Positions 16,147-24,491 of a stretch of DNA of 64,000 nt are shown one piece after another. The notes below the pieces were generated by a model, which was not told where the DNA came from, ran no database searches, and saw only the letters and a list, made by a program, of their open reading frames with translations. The position numbers and the translations under genes are program-made. The stretch comes from JAIQFF01 sp963725615 (GTDB lineage: Bacteria; Acidobacteriota; Terriglobia; Terriglobales; Acidobacteriaceae): contig CAVRZO010000008.1 in the NCBI GenBank assembly GCA_963725615.1, positions 25,793 to 89,792 on the forward strand. Direction: 5' to 3'. Positions within the stretch are counted from its first letter, which is position 1; each line of letters begins with the position of its first letter.

Positions 16147-16757
16147 ACGCAGTAACAAAGCGGCGGCCCAACCCCTGGCCCCTGTGGGCGGTGGCGCTGG
16201 CTGCGGCGACGGTCGCAGCCTTTCTCGGGATCACCAGCGTCCGGATTGTGCACGAAGCCGGCTTGCAGGAAGTTCATCCCGCGGACGCAATCGTCGTCTT
16301 CGGCGCGGCTGAGTATGCCGGACGTCCGTCCCCGGTGTTCCGCGCTCGCCTCGATCACGCCTACGATCTGTTTCAACGCGGCGCCGCTCCCGTGGTCATC
16401 ACCACCGGAGGATCGGGGGCCGATCCGACTTTCAGTGAAGGCGGAGTAGGCCACGACTACCTGATGCACCGTGGCATCCCCGAATCCCAACTGATCGCCG
16501 AAACCCAGGGCTCTGACACCGCATCATCCGCGGAACGCGTTGCCGTAATTATGAGCACCAACCGGATGCACAGTTGCGTGGCAGTCAGCGACGCCTACCA
16601 CGTGTTTCGCATTCGCAAATTGCTGGAGCACGAAGGAGTGCAGGTGTACGTGGCCCCGCGACCGGACTCTCGCCCGAAATCGGCATGGCAGCGAGGGTTG
16701 GCAGTCCTGCGCGAAGCCGCCAGTTATCTGGTATGGAAGCTGAACATTCCCGCGTAG
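16143..16757 (+). CDS. YdcF/SanA family (DUF218) membrane-anchored protein
   Basis: A 204-residue protein with an N-terminal membrane anchor (PLWAVALAAATVAAFLGI) followed by a DUF218 Rossmann-like domain: DAIVVFGAAEYAGRPSPVFR, VVITTGGSGADPTFSEGGV, GHDYLMHRGIPESQLIAET, SSAERVAVIM and VAVSDAYHVFRIRKL. Members such as SanA and ElyC affect envelope integrity; YdcF binds S-adenosylmethionine. The biochemical role is unsettled. It starts within the tsaC stop (ATGA overlap). Confidence 0.85.
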   Translation: MNAVTKRRPNPWPLWAVALAAATVAAFLGITSVRIVHEAGLQEVHPADAIVVFGAAEYAGRPSPVFRARLDHAYDLFQRGAAPVVITTGGSGADPTFSEGGVGHDYLMHRGIPESQLIAETQGSDTASSAERVAVIMSTNRMHSCVAVSDAYHVFRIRKLLEHEGVQVYVAPRPDSRPKSAWQRGLAVLREAASYLVWKLNIPA

Positions 16758-16780
16758 CTGTCGATCCTTCTCGCGAAGCC

Positions 16781-17314
16781 TCAGGATGACAACCACCCCA
16801 TCTTTTTCCTCAACTCCGTAATGTGGGCCACATGATGCCGTCCGTGCCACGAATACAAGGCCAGGTTCTTTTCCAGCGGCATGGTCCCGAGTTCCGGATG
16901 GTTGAAGACACGCTTCCAGTCCTGGGCCTCGAGCGAACGCAGCAGGCGCACCCAGCGATTGTGCAGCGAATCGAGCAACGACAGCGACACTTCCAGCGGA
17001 GTGGACTGCACATCCCCGAGCTTCGCCCAGCGGTCCTCCATGTACGGCTTGATGGTCGGCGCATCTTCGGTGAGCGCCAGTTTGAAGCGGATGAACGCGT
17101 TCATGTGGCTTTCCGGCACATGGTGCGTGACTTGACGCACGGTCCATCCGCCGTCGCGGTAGGGAGTTTCGATTTGCTGCGACGAGAGTCCCTGGACCGC
17201 GGCGCGTAAGGCAGCCGGAGTCTGTTCGATGTCGTTGATCAATTTCTGACGCTGTTGCTCGTCTGGTGGACCGTCGTATGAAAATTTTCCGATGGGGTAA
17301 CGCGGATCGCTCAT
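16781..17314 (-). CDS. YfiT/BstA family DinB-fold bacillithiol transferase
   Basis: The start ATG (MSDPRYPIGK) has a perfect AGGAGG. The protein shows the YfiT/BstA signature: a four-helix DinB bundle with metal-binding histidines in VRQVTHHVPESHMNAF and in YSWHGRHHVAHI, plus PIGKFSYDGPP at the N-terminus. The family conjugates bacillithiol to electrophiles, or acts as a metal-dependent hydrolase. This hints that the host makes bacillithiol, but no bsh gene is in the window. Monocistronic; convergent with ydcF. Confidence 0.85.
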   Translation of the reverse strand: MSDPRYPIGKFSYDGPPDEQQRQKLINDIEQTPAALRAAVQGLSSQQIETPYRDGGWTVRQVTHHVPESHMNAFIRFKLALTEDAPTIKPYMEDRWAKLGDVQSTPLEVSLSLLDSLHNRWVRLLRSLEAQDWKRVFNHPELGTMPLEKNLALYSWHGRHHVAHITELRKKMGWLSS

Positions 17315-17492
17315 CGGTGCCTCCTGACGCGTTCGCGGGCGAGGGCGCCCGCACCTCACAACCGACTAATAGGAAACGCGAAAGGCCACAGAAAAGCAAT
17401 GAAAGAACGGAGACGACAGAGAGATTTGGAAACAGATGCTGTCTAGACGTGTGGTCGCTCGAACCGGAATCGAAACTGGCAACTCAGGTTTC

Positions 17493-18290
17493 CTATCGCA
17501 CCAGCGCGAGAATGCGCACCGGTGCGGCAGATCCTCCTGCTACTTTCGCAGGAGCCACCATCGCGACAGCGCCGTTGGCGGGCATGCGGTCGAGGTTGGC
17601 CACATTGGTCAGAAGATAGAGCCCGTGCTCCGAAGCATATTGAGCGACGGCAGATTTTCTGGCCGAGCCGCGATCGAGATCGGAGGTATCGATGCCCAGC
17701 CCGAGAGCGTTGCGTCCTTCGGCCAGGAAGCGGGCGGCGTCTCTGGAGTATCCGGGAAAATGCGCGAGGCCTGTGGCGTCGGCGTTGCGGTAGCTTCTGA
17801 CGGAGTTCCAGCGCGAGCCCCATCCCGTGCGGGCGATCACGACCGCGCCCAGGGGAATTTGGCCGTTGGCCTGCTCCCAGCGTGCGATGTCCTGCACGGA
17901 AATCTCGTAGTCCGGATTGCTCTCCGCATCGGCGCTGACGTCGAGCACCACCAGCGGCCCGATCAACCGGCCGGCTGGAATCTGGTCGACGGTCCACATG
18001 CCGTGACTTAAACGCGCGGGAGCATCAATGCGGGTAGCAAATTGTTTTGAGGCCTGGAATTCCGAGACATGGGATTCCGGGGCTGACGACGGCATCCGTT
18101 CCGACAAAGCCACAGTCTCAAGCCGATAGCCTGACTTCTGCGACTTTTCAAAGCCGCTCGCCGGTAACGAATGAGTGAGGTCCACGACCTCGCGAAAGCC
18201 ACCCGGCTGGGCCGTCTCCGGACGCTGTTGGGCGAACAAAAACAGTGCCACGGCCAGCACCGAACCGATTACAAAGGTATGAATCCTCAT
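17493..18290 (-). CDS. Exported cyclase-family (kynurenine formamidase-like) protein with altered metal site
   Basis: A 265-residue protein with a signal peptide (MRIHTFVIGSVLAVALFLFA, cleavage near AQQ). It has the cyclase fold of PF04199: EVVDLTHSLP, RIDAPARLSHGMWTVDQIPA, GPLVVLDVS and ALGLGIDTSDLDRGS. The usual metal motif, HxGTHxDxPxH, here reads QFATRIDAPARL: Asp is kept, but the GTH and PxH histidines are replaced by Arg (residues 87 and 93), and the preceding His is also missing. A manganese/zinc hydrolase activity is therefore doubtful. The frame is open 50 codons upstream of the chosen start, but the signal peptide fixes the N-terminus. Confidence 0.8.
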   Translation of the reverse strand: MRIHTFVIGSVLAVALFLFAQQRPETAQPGGFREVVDLTHSLPASGFEKSQKSGYRLETVALSERMPSSAPESHVSEFQASKQFATRIDAPARLSHGMWTVDQIPAGRLIGPLVVLDVSADAESNPDYEISVQDIARWEQANGQIPLGAVVIARTGWGSRWNSVRSYRNADATGLAHFPGYSRDAARFLAEGRNALGLGIDTSDLDRGSARKSAVAQYASEHGLYLLTNVANLDRMPANGAVAMVAPAKVAGGSAAPVRILALVR

Positions 18291-18475
18291 TACTTCTAAA
18301 CGTCTTTCGTTGCTTTTCAGGCCCCGCTGAGAAATTCTGGAAACCCAAGTTAAGCAGTGAGATGCGAGCACGGTCGCGCGAAGATGCTCTGTAAGGATTC
18401 TCGCGCGGACGGTCACCTCCGGCAAGGTCCATAAGTACATGACCTACCGGGGTAAATCACGGAATAAGGGGTACG

Positions 18476-19324
18476 TCAGACCAACCAGAACGCAGCCAGA
18501 CCCGCTACCAGCGTGCTGAGAAAGTTTACCGAGTCGTTATTAACCAGGTGACGCCTCTCCAGACACGCGCCCAGAAAACTGTCCGCGACCATGCCCAGAA
18601 TGCCGGCGCCAGCCGAGATGGCCAGCCACGGTCGCGGCAGCAGGCCACCCAGGACGCATACGCAGCTCACAGTTCCGGCGGCGATGACGCCGGCTACGGT
18701 TCCGGCCAGGCTGACGGCCCCATCGGTCCCGGGAGGGACAAGACTCCAGGTGGTGATCAGACGCGCCTTCTCACTGAAGGCCTGTCCCAATTCGCTGGAA
18801 ACCGTATCAGCCGCGGCCTCCGAGAGTGCTGCCGCCATGGCCAGCAGGAAAAACCCGCGACCATGGCTGAGGACCGAGAGCACGGCGCAAGCCGTCGCAA
18901 CCCCGAGATTGGCGAGCACCTGGGATGCCTTCCGGCCCTCCCGGCGCTCCGCGATCCCCAACCTCTGCTTTCTCTGATAGCCGAGTCGGGTCGCGATCCA
19001 GGTCAGCGCGAACACGGTAATCAGGGCCGCAAAAGCTCCGGGGCCGGCGCACAGGTAGAGGACAAGGCAGACTACCGCCCCCACAAGCGCGCCCGAGTTC
19101 GTGACTCCGCGCATCCGGCGGGCGAGCAAGGTGAAAGCGAGCGTGAGCAGACTCGCCACGACCCATTGTCCCGGGGAGGCGTTTACTTCGGAAAGTCGGG
19201 AGAGGCCGTCCACATTGATCACAATAAATGGGTGCGGTGCACACCGGAACTCCATCCCCACCCACAAGGTATAGGGTAGAACTTCCAGCCATGCTACAGA
19301 TAGGGCTTGGACTTCAGATACCAA
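18476..19324 (-). CDS. DUF92 integral membrane protein
   Basis: About 282 residues with six or seven hydrophobic helices (GQWVVASLLTLAFTLLARRM; GALVGAVVCLVLYLCAGPGA; GAVSLAGTVAGVIAAGTVSC). The DUF92 landmarks ALSEAAADTVSSELGQAF and PPGTDGAVSLAGT are present, as is NDSVNFLSTLVAGLAAFW at the end. The family includes plant phytyl-phosphate kinase VTE6 and archaeal/bacterial members of unknown role; a CTP-dependent prenyl-phosphate kinase is possible. The start is uncertain: the first 45 residues are not typical of the family. Divergent from ku. Confidence 0.8.
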   Translation of the reverse strand: MVSEVQALSVAWLEVLPYTLWVGMEFRCAPHPFIVINVDGLSRLSEVNASPGQWVVASLLTLAFTLLARRMRGVTNSGALVGAVVCLVLYLCAGPGAFAALITVFALTWIATRLGYQRKQRLGIAERREGRKASQVLANLGVATACAVLSVLSHGRGFFLLAMAAALSEAAADTVSSELGQAFSEKARLITTWSLVPPGTDGAVSLAGTVAGVIAAGTVSCVCVLGGLLPRPWLAISAGAGILGMVADSFLGACLERRHLVNNDSVNFLSTLVAGLAAFWLV

Positions 19325-19403
19325 TGCTTACGAAGTGCATCAAAGTCTCCTGAGTAGTCTAAACTGCACTACGCTTGCGCCTTTTCTGCTCTGGGGTGAA
19401 CTT

Positions 19404-20234
19404 ATGGCAGCCTCTGTTTGGTCGGGATACCTTACCTTCGGCTTGATCTCCATGCCGGTGCGCCTTTTTTCCGGCGCGCGTAGCAGCGGCATCTCCTTCA
19501 ACATGTTGCACCGCGATGACCTGCAGCGGGTCAAGCAGCAATATTATTGTCCCGCCGACAATCGCGTGGTCGACCGCAGTGAAATCGTAAAGGGCTACGA
19601 GTTCCGCAAGGACGAGTACGTAGTGATCGAGCCCGAAGAGATCAAGAAGATCGAGCCGCAGACCGCGAAGACGATGGAGATCCTCGAGTTCGTAAAGGCC
19701 AGCGAAGTGGATCCGGTATTTTTCGAATCGTCGTACTACATGCTGCCGGAAGAGGCGGGGCGCAGGCCATACGGACTGCTGACCAAGGCCCTGGAAGAAA
19801 GCGAGTACGTCGCCATCGCCAAGCTGACCATGCACAACCGCGAGTACACCGTGTTTCTGCGTCCGCATTCCGGCGGCCTCATGCTTCACACCATGTACTA
19901 CGCGGAAGAAGTTCGCCAGGTGGAAGGCTTCGGCGCACCCGAGGTCGAACTGAAAGCCGCCGAAGTCAAAGTCGCTCACCAGTTGATCGAAGCTCTCGCC
20001 GCAGAATGGGACCCGGAAAAGTACCACGACACCTTCCAGGAGAACGTGAAAAAGCTCATCGAGACCAAACTGGAAGGCGGCAAGATCACCGAAGTAGAAA
20101 AGCCGAAAAAACTGGCCCCGGTGGTGGACCTGATGGCTGCCCTGAAACAAAGCCTGGCCGAGATGGAAGGAAAAAAGAAGCCGGCAGCGCCCGCACGCGA
20201 AGCTGAGGGGAAGCGATCGAGAGGAAAGGCGTAG
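19404..20234 (+). CDS. ku: Non-homologous end joining protein Ku
   Basis: A bacterial Ku homodimer subunit that binds double-strand DNA ends. The ATG start (MAASVWSGYLTFGLISMPVR) has GGGTGAA upstream and matches the family N-terminus; the frame is open 23 codons earlier. Core features are ISFNMLHRDDLQRVKQQYYC, VKGYEFRKDEYVVIEPEEI, YYMLPEEAGRRPYGLLTKAL, LMLHTMYYAEEVR and AHQLIEAL, followed by a lysine-rich C-terminal tail (EGKKKPAAPAREAEGKRSRG) as in Ku proteins that recruit LigD. No ligD is in the window, so it must be elsewhere. Confidence 0.95.
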   Translation: MAASVWSGYLTFGLISMPVRLFSGARSSGISFNMLHRDDLQRVKQQYYCPADNRVVDRSEIVKGYEFRKDEYVVIEPEEIKKIEPQTAKTMEILEFVKASEVDPVFFESSYYMLPEEAGRRPYGLLTKALEESEYVAIAKLTMHNREYTVFLRPHSGGLMLHTMYYAEEVRQVEGFGAPEVELKAAEVKVAHQLIEALAAEWDPEKYHDTFQENVKKLIETKLEGGKITEVEKPKKLAPVVDLMAALKQSLAEMEGKKKPAAPAREAEGKRSRGKA

Positions 20235-20239
20235 AAAAT

Positions 20240-20440
20240 AGCTCTTAAGCTCTTGGCTCTTGGCTCTTGGCATTCGGCTTTTAGCAGTAACCACTTTGCA
20301 ATCTCCTTCATCTGACATCTGACCATCTCCGTCTCCAAAGAAATTCCTGTCGATTTTTCAGGGCAGCCTTTCACCTGCTAACGGGCATCAGACTGCAAAG
20401 GCTAAAGGCCAATTGCCAATTGCTAAGTGCTAAGTTCCGA
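20240..20440. repeat. Short-period degenerate repeat tract (GCTCTTG and GACATCT units)
   Basis: After ku the sequence consists of small near-tandem units: AGCTCTT/GGCTCTTGGCTCTTGG at about 20250-20270, CATCTGACATCTGACCATCTCC at about 20310-20330, and GCCAATTGCCAATTGCTAAG at about 20408-20432. There is no gene. It resembles the degenerate tract in front of lnt and may come from the same kind of slippage. Confidence 0.55.
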
Positions 20441-20512
20441 GCTCCGCTGGCGCATATTCCCACCAGACATTAAAATGGAAACTCTTTCATGGACGGTTCT
20501 GCTGGGGTGGGG

Positions 20513-22078
20513 ATGACATTTTGGCGTGCGGCCCGCTTGCTGGGCATTTCGATTCTTGGATTGATTTGCATCAGCTGCGGAGATCAATACCGTCCCGTGG
20601 CCATTCCCATTGTGCCGCCACCGCCCGATCCCCAGGCGGTTCACTTCGTTCTGGTGTTCAGCGTCAACGGTGCGATTGATCCGGGCGCCAGTAGTCGCGT
20701 CGATATTTCCGGTGACACCAATATTGGCGTCGCCAAGCTTGGGCTCGGGCCCGCCCATGCCACGCTGATCCCGAACGGCGCTCGAGTGTACGCCGCGAAT
20801 ACCCGCGAAGACTCAGTGTCTTCCTACTCTCCGACACCGGGATCGACGGCCACGATCGTGACCACGACATCTCTCCCCCCGGGTTCGAACCCGATATTTG
20901 TCACTACCACAGAAGGCGGCACGGTTTACGCCGCAAACTTCGGGCTGGGAACGGTTGCAGCCATTTCGACCACAACCAACGTTGTTTTGACCCCGCTGAT
21001 CACCGTGGGCACACAGCCAGTCGCTCTGGCGGAAACTCCCGACCAGAAGAAGCTTTACGCCGTCAACCAGGGCGATGGAACTGTCACCCCGATCACGCTG
21101 GTGGACCGGACCACAGGCCCGGCCATTCTCACCGGGACCGCTCCCGTCTGGGCAGTAGCACGCTCTGATAGTGCGAGGATTTACGTTCTCAACAGCGGGA
21201 GTGGCACGGTTTCTGCAATCGACACGACGACTGACACCGTGCTGAGTTCGGTGTCCGTGGGCGCGGGCGCGAACTACATGGCGTATGACAGCAAGCTGAA
21301 CCGTGTCTACGTTAACAATCCGACCGCCAACACCGTGACCGCCCTGAACATTGCCACGGATCCGCCGACTCTACTCTTTACCACCCCGGTTGCGCCCGGA
21401 CCGGCTAGCGTCGCTGTGTTGCCTGATGGCAGCCGCGCCTACGCCGTGAGTTCCACCAAGACCGTACCCTGCACCTCTGATCCTCTGGACACCCAGCTTT
21501 GCATCAGCTCCGTCGTTACCGTCATCAACGCCAGCGACGGCAGCGTCCGGAAGACCGTTCCTCTCGAGCCCACGGTCAGCATTACAGCGGCCACGCAAAA
21601 CGGCTCCGACACGACCTACACCTACACTCCGGCTACCGGCCCCGCGCTCCGGCCGGGGATGGAGATGGTGATCTCGGGCATGACGGATGCCGGGAACAAC
21701 GGAACATTCACGCTGGAAGGGGTGAACGCCGGAAACTTCACGGTAGTGAACGCCAACGGAACAACAGCGAACAGTCAGAGCGGAACTGGAGCCGTTGTAG
21801 TCGAGATTGCGACGGCGATCCCCACCGGTTGCGACGTCAGCGGCCTGGGCGTGCCGGGTGGTGTCCTGGGCGGAGTGCGCTTCCGTTTTTCCGCTGCCGC
21901 CTCGGCCGACGGGACGAAAGTAGTTGTAGGAAAGTGCGATGCCGGAAGCACCACAATCCTCCGCACCTCGGATGACACTCCGGTGCTCGACATGCCCGCC
22001 CCGTTAAGTACCGTCACCCCACCCAACGGCGGCAATGCCTTGCCGCAAAATCCCGTTTTCGTTCTGGCAGGACCGTAA
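20513..22078 (+). CDS. Secreted YVTN-type beta-propeller lipoprotein
   Basis: The start (MTFWRAARLLGISILGLICI) has a GGTGGGG upstream; an ATG eight codons earlier is an alternative. The hydrophobic leader ends at ISC-GDQYRP, a probable lipoprotein cysteine though the lipobox is imperfect. The body contains repeated blades with VYAANTREDSVSSY, TVYAANFGLGTVAAIST, KLYAVNQGDGTVTPI, RIYVLNSGSGTVSAIDTTTD and VYVNNPTANTVTAL. These are the 40-residue YVTN/NHL-like repeats found in surface propellers of unknown ligand. Residues about 365-430 (DTTYTYTPATGPALRPGMEM; AGNFTVVNANGTTANSQSGT) form a separate beta-rich insertion. Confidence 0.8.
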   Translation: MTFWRAARLLGISILGLICISCGDQYRPVAIPIVPPPPDPQAVHFVLVFSVNGAIDPGASSRVDISGDTNIGVAKLGLGPAHATLIPNGARVYAANTREDSVSSYSPTPGSTATIVTTTSLPPGSNPIFVTTTEGGTVYAANFGLGTVAAISTTTNVVLTPLITVGTQPVALAETPDQKKLYAVNQGDGTVTPITLVDRTTGPAILTGTAPVWAVARSDSARIYVLNSGSGTVSAIDTTTDTVLSSVSVGAGANYMAYDSKLNRVYVNNPTANTVTALNIATDPPTLLFTTPVAPGPASVAVLPDGSRAYAVSSTKTVPCTSDPLDTQLCISSVVTVINASDGSVRKTVPLEPTVSITAATQNGSDTTYTYTPATGPALRPGMEMVISGMTDAGNNGTFTLEGVNAGNFTVVNANGTTANSQSGTGAVVVEIATAIPTGCDVSGLGVPGGVLGGVRFRFSAAASADGTKVVVGKCDAGSTTILRTSDDTPVLDMPAPLSTVTPPNGGNALPQNPVFVLAGP

Positions 22079-22133
22079 GGCGGGATTCCACTATCGCCGT
22101 CACGTCGGGATCGTTATCTCCGTTTCTCAACAC

Positions 22134-22294
22134 TGTCATCTTGAGCGGAGAGAAGGGACTCGCTTGCGAGTCCCTTCTCGGAATCGAAAGACCTTGTGTT
22201 TGCTCGCGGCGGCAAGGCAGCCGGTCGACGAATCGGCGACGCGAGACTTAGCGCCGGCAAAACGCAAGGTCCCTCGGCTTCGCTCGGAATGACA
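22134..22294. repeat. Composite dispersed repeat (TGTCATC...GAATGACA), copy 1
   Basis: Begins TGTCATCTTGAGCGGAG and ends GGAATGACA, so the ends are inverted. It contains the palindrome GGGACTCGCTTGCGAGTCCC at about 22163-22182 and an AAGACCTTGTGTTTG segment. Copies 2 (36556-36722) and 3 (45631-45785) carry the same modules in the opposite orientation. It occupies the whole gap between the lipoprotein and cheX; nothing else is seen there. Confidence 0.7.
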
Positions 22295-22387
22295 GACTGG
22301 AGGGGAAGCAGCGCCAGGCAACGCGAGCGCCAGAGGTCGGTGTTGGACATCGGCAAGAAACGTGTTGCGTCAACTCCGACGTCCGAC

Positions 22388-22879
22388 TTACTTCGCCGCT
22401 GCCGCCGTCTGGGTATTCTCGTTGTAGCGCAGGGCGATGTTCATGAACACATTCCCCCTGGCGGTTTCGCAGCAGATGACCAGCGCTTCAGTGTCTTCGG
22501 TATTGGTGGGACCGTGTTCCGAGGTGTGCAGAACCGGGGGATGTACGCGGAAATGGAAGCCCTGGTCGTTCAAAGTAGTGACGGCATTTCCTGTCACCTG
22601 GTTGGCCAACTCACAAACCGTTTCCCGCACTAGGTCATCGGACTCGGGCAGTTCGGCGCCGGCGAAATAGCTGGCTACACGCAGCGCAGTCTCGGGATCG
22701 AGGTCGAACACAATGCGGCCCTCAATGTCGCCGGTGATCGCGACCAGTGCGGCCACGCCTTTGCGCCGGTAAGCCTCCTGCTCCATGCTCAGGTTCCCGA
22801 TGGACATGGGAGACTGCAGGCCCTGGGCCAGGACGGCGTCCGCCGCGTTGATGAACGGCTGGATCAACTCCATCTTCAT
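22388..22879 (-). CDS. cheX: CheX-type chemotaxis phosphatase
   Basis: A 163-residue CheC/CheX/FliY-family protein that dephosphorylates CheY-P. Residues ETVCELANQVTGNAV contain the active-site E-x2-N signature in a helix, preceded by GRIVFDLDPETALRVASYFA and followed by the beta-rich VLHTSEHGP...ALVICCETARGNVFM typical of CheX. It is the last gene of the chemosensory operon, 3 bp after the receiver gene, a placement that suggests it acts on that receiver. Confidence 0.85.
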   Translation of the reverse strand: MKMELIQPFINAADAVLAQGLQSPMSIGNLSMEQEAYRRKGVAALVAITGDIEGRIVFDLDPETALRVASYFAGAELPESDDLVRETVCELANQVTGNAVTTLNDQGFHFRVHPPVLHTSEHGPTNTEDTEALVICCETARGNVFMNIALRYNENTQTAAAAK

Positions 22880-22882
22880 AGA

Positions 22883-23329
22883 TCAGGCTCCCGCGCCGGC
22901 GGCGTTGGCATTGGCCACGGCCCCATCCTCGCCCAGCACGTACTTGATCACTTCATACAGAACTTCCGGCTTGACCGGCTTCTGCACAAAGTGGCGAGCT
23001 CCGCGCTGCAGCGCGGCCACGATGTTTTCCTGATAGCCCACGGAAGACACCATGACGATGCGGGCCTCAGGATGCTGGGCCACGATCTTTTCGGCCGCCT
23101 CGATTCCTTCCATCTGCGGCATGGTGATGTCCATGAGCACGATGTCGGGATTGGTGCGGTCGTATTCGGTGATGGCGGTCATGCCGTCGCCGGCTTCGCC
23201 AGCCACTTGGCCGCCAAAGGTTTCGACGATGCGCGCCAGGTTCTTGCGGGCGAAGACAGAATCGTCCACCACCAGGTAGCGGATCGGTTGACCGTCCTTG
23301 CTGCGTTTTAGCGATGCAAACTGCTCCAT
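22883..23329 (-). CDS. CheY-like single-domain response regulator
   Basis: A 148-residue receiver starting MEQFASLKRS with AGGAGG upstream. Acidic pair and phospho-acceptor are intact (YLVVDDSVFARKN; DIVLMDITMPQMEG), as are VSSVG and HFVQKPVKPE. The C-terminal Ala-rich tail (ANANAAGAGA) is unusual. It sits between cheB and cheX, so it is the likely output of this CheA, but no flagellar or pilus motor gene lies nearby to show what it controls. Confidence 0.88.
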   Translation of the reverse strand: MEQFASLKRSKDGQPIRYLVVDDSVFARKNLARIVETFGGQVAGEAGDGMTAITEYDRTNPDIVLMDITMPQMEGIEAAEKIVAQHPEARIVMVSSVGYQENIVAALQRGARHFVQKPVKPEVLYEVIKYVLGEDGAVANANAAGAGA

Positions 23330-23381
23330 AAATCCTCCTGCCTTTATCTGTAAAAATCGAACCGAACCGTCGCTACAAAAA

Positions 23382-24491
23382 CTAATCGCGTCCGGCGCCT
23401 GCGGCTTTTCCGCCATCGCCGGGCTCGTTTCCGAATACGCTTTTTCGATCTGCCATAGCCTGGGCCTGCAAAGTGTTGGCCAGAACATCCAGCCCGACCA
23501 CCCGGACCGCGAAGCCGCGATCAATGGCTGCTTTGGGCATGCCGTAGACCACACAAGACTCCTCACTCTGCGCGATCGTCATTCCGCCCGCGGCCTTGAC
23601 CGCGCCCATGCCCGACGCGCCGTCGTCTCCCATTCCAGTCATCAGGACAGCAACACCTTTCGACCCGAATTCGTCGGCCAGGCTCTTGAACAAGACATCT
23701 GCTGACGGGCGGTGGCCGTTGACTCGCGGCTCGTCGCTCAGCACGACGACGTCACCGAGCGGCAGGCGTTTCACCTTAATGTGCCGGCTGCCCGGGCAGA
23801 TGAGTACCCGTCCGGCCAGCAGGACATCTCCCGACTGCGCCTCCTTGACCCCAACCGCGCAAATGTCATCCAGACGCCGGGCAAACATTTCGGTGAAGCC
23901 TTCCGGCATGTGTTGCACCACAACGATGGCAGCCGGAAAATCCGCCGGCAATTGCGAGAATAAGTACTGCAATGCCTGCGGTCCCCCGGTGGAAACACCG
24001 ATGGCGATAACTTTGGTCGGAGTTTTTTTGGCATCGAGCGGAGCTTTCTTTCCCGGACGCGCGGTTACGCCTACCGGCCTGATGGTTACGCCCCGGCTCT
24101 GGGCCGCCGCCTTAATCTTGCCGATCAACTCCGCCGCGATCTGTGGCATACGGGCGGAGACATCATTCGGCTTGGCTACGAAATCAAACGCCCCCAATGA
24201 CAGGGCCTGCAAAGTGATGGAAGCTCCCTGCGTGCTGTGGGAACTCACCACAATGACGGGCAGGCGGTGGCGGCGCATGATTTCTTTAAGCATCTCGATG
24301 CCGCCCATGCCCGGCATTTCCAGGTCAAGGGTTACAACCTGAGGCTTCAGATCTTCAATTTTTCTCAAACCGAAATTTCCGTCCATCGCGGTGCCCACCA
24401 CCTCGATTGAACTGTCGGTCTGAAGAATCTGTGGAATCAGCTTCCGCATGAGTGCGGAATCGTCCACCACCAGTACGCGCACCGGGCTCAT
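23382..24491 (-). CDS. cheB: Chemotaxis-specific protein-glutamate methylesterase
   Basis: A receiver domain (VLVVDDSALMRKLI; VVTLDLEMPGMGGIEML) is followed from about residue 165 by the methylesterase domain with the catalytic Ser (GVSTGGPQALQYL), His (VVVQHMPEGFTEMFARRL) and Asp (LMTGMGDDGASGMGAV). CheB removes methyl groups from the chemoreceptor and is activated by CheA. Its start overlaps the cheA stop (ATGA-type, 4 bp). Confidence 0.93.
   Translation of the reverse strand: MSPVRVLVVDDSALMRKLIPQILQTDSSIEVVGTAMDGNFGLRKIEDLKPQVVTLDLEMPGMGGIEMLKEIMRRHRLPVIVVSSHSTQGASITLQALSLGAFDFVAKPNDVSARMPQIAAELIGKIKAAAQSRGVTIRPVGVTARPGKKAPLDAKKTPTKVIAIGVSTGGPQALQYLFSQLPADFPAAIVVVQHMPEGFTEMFARRLDDICAVGVKEAQSGDVLLAGRVLICPGSRHIKVKRLPLGDVVVLSDEPRVNGHRPSADVLFKSLADEFGSKGVAVLMTGMGDDGASGMGAVKAAGGMTIAQSEESCVVYGMPKAAIDRGFAVRVVGLDVLANTLQAQAMADRKSVFGNEPGDGGKAAGAGRD

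Noticed and set aside
20240..20440. CRISPR array
   Set aside because: Units are short, variable and directly adjacent without spacers of uniform length; no cas gene is present.
22134..22294. Small RNA gene or riboswitch in the cheX gap
   Set aside because: The strong hairpins are explained by a dispersed repeat that also occurs at 36556 and 45631 in unrelated contexts and in both orientations.
23330..23566. N-terminal extension of the CheY-like protein
   Set aside because: Overlaps the 3' end of cheB out of frame; the receiver starts properly at 23329 with AGGAGG.
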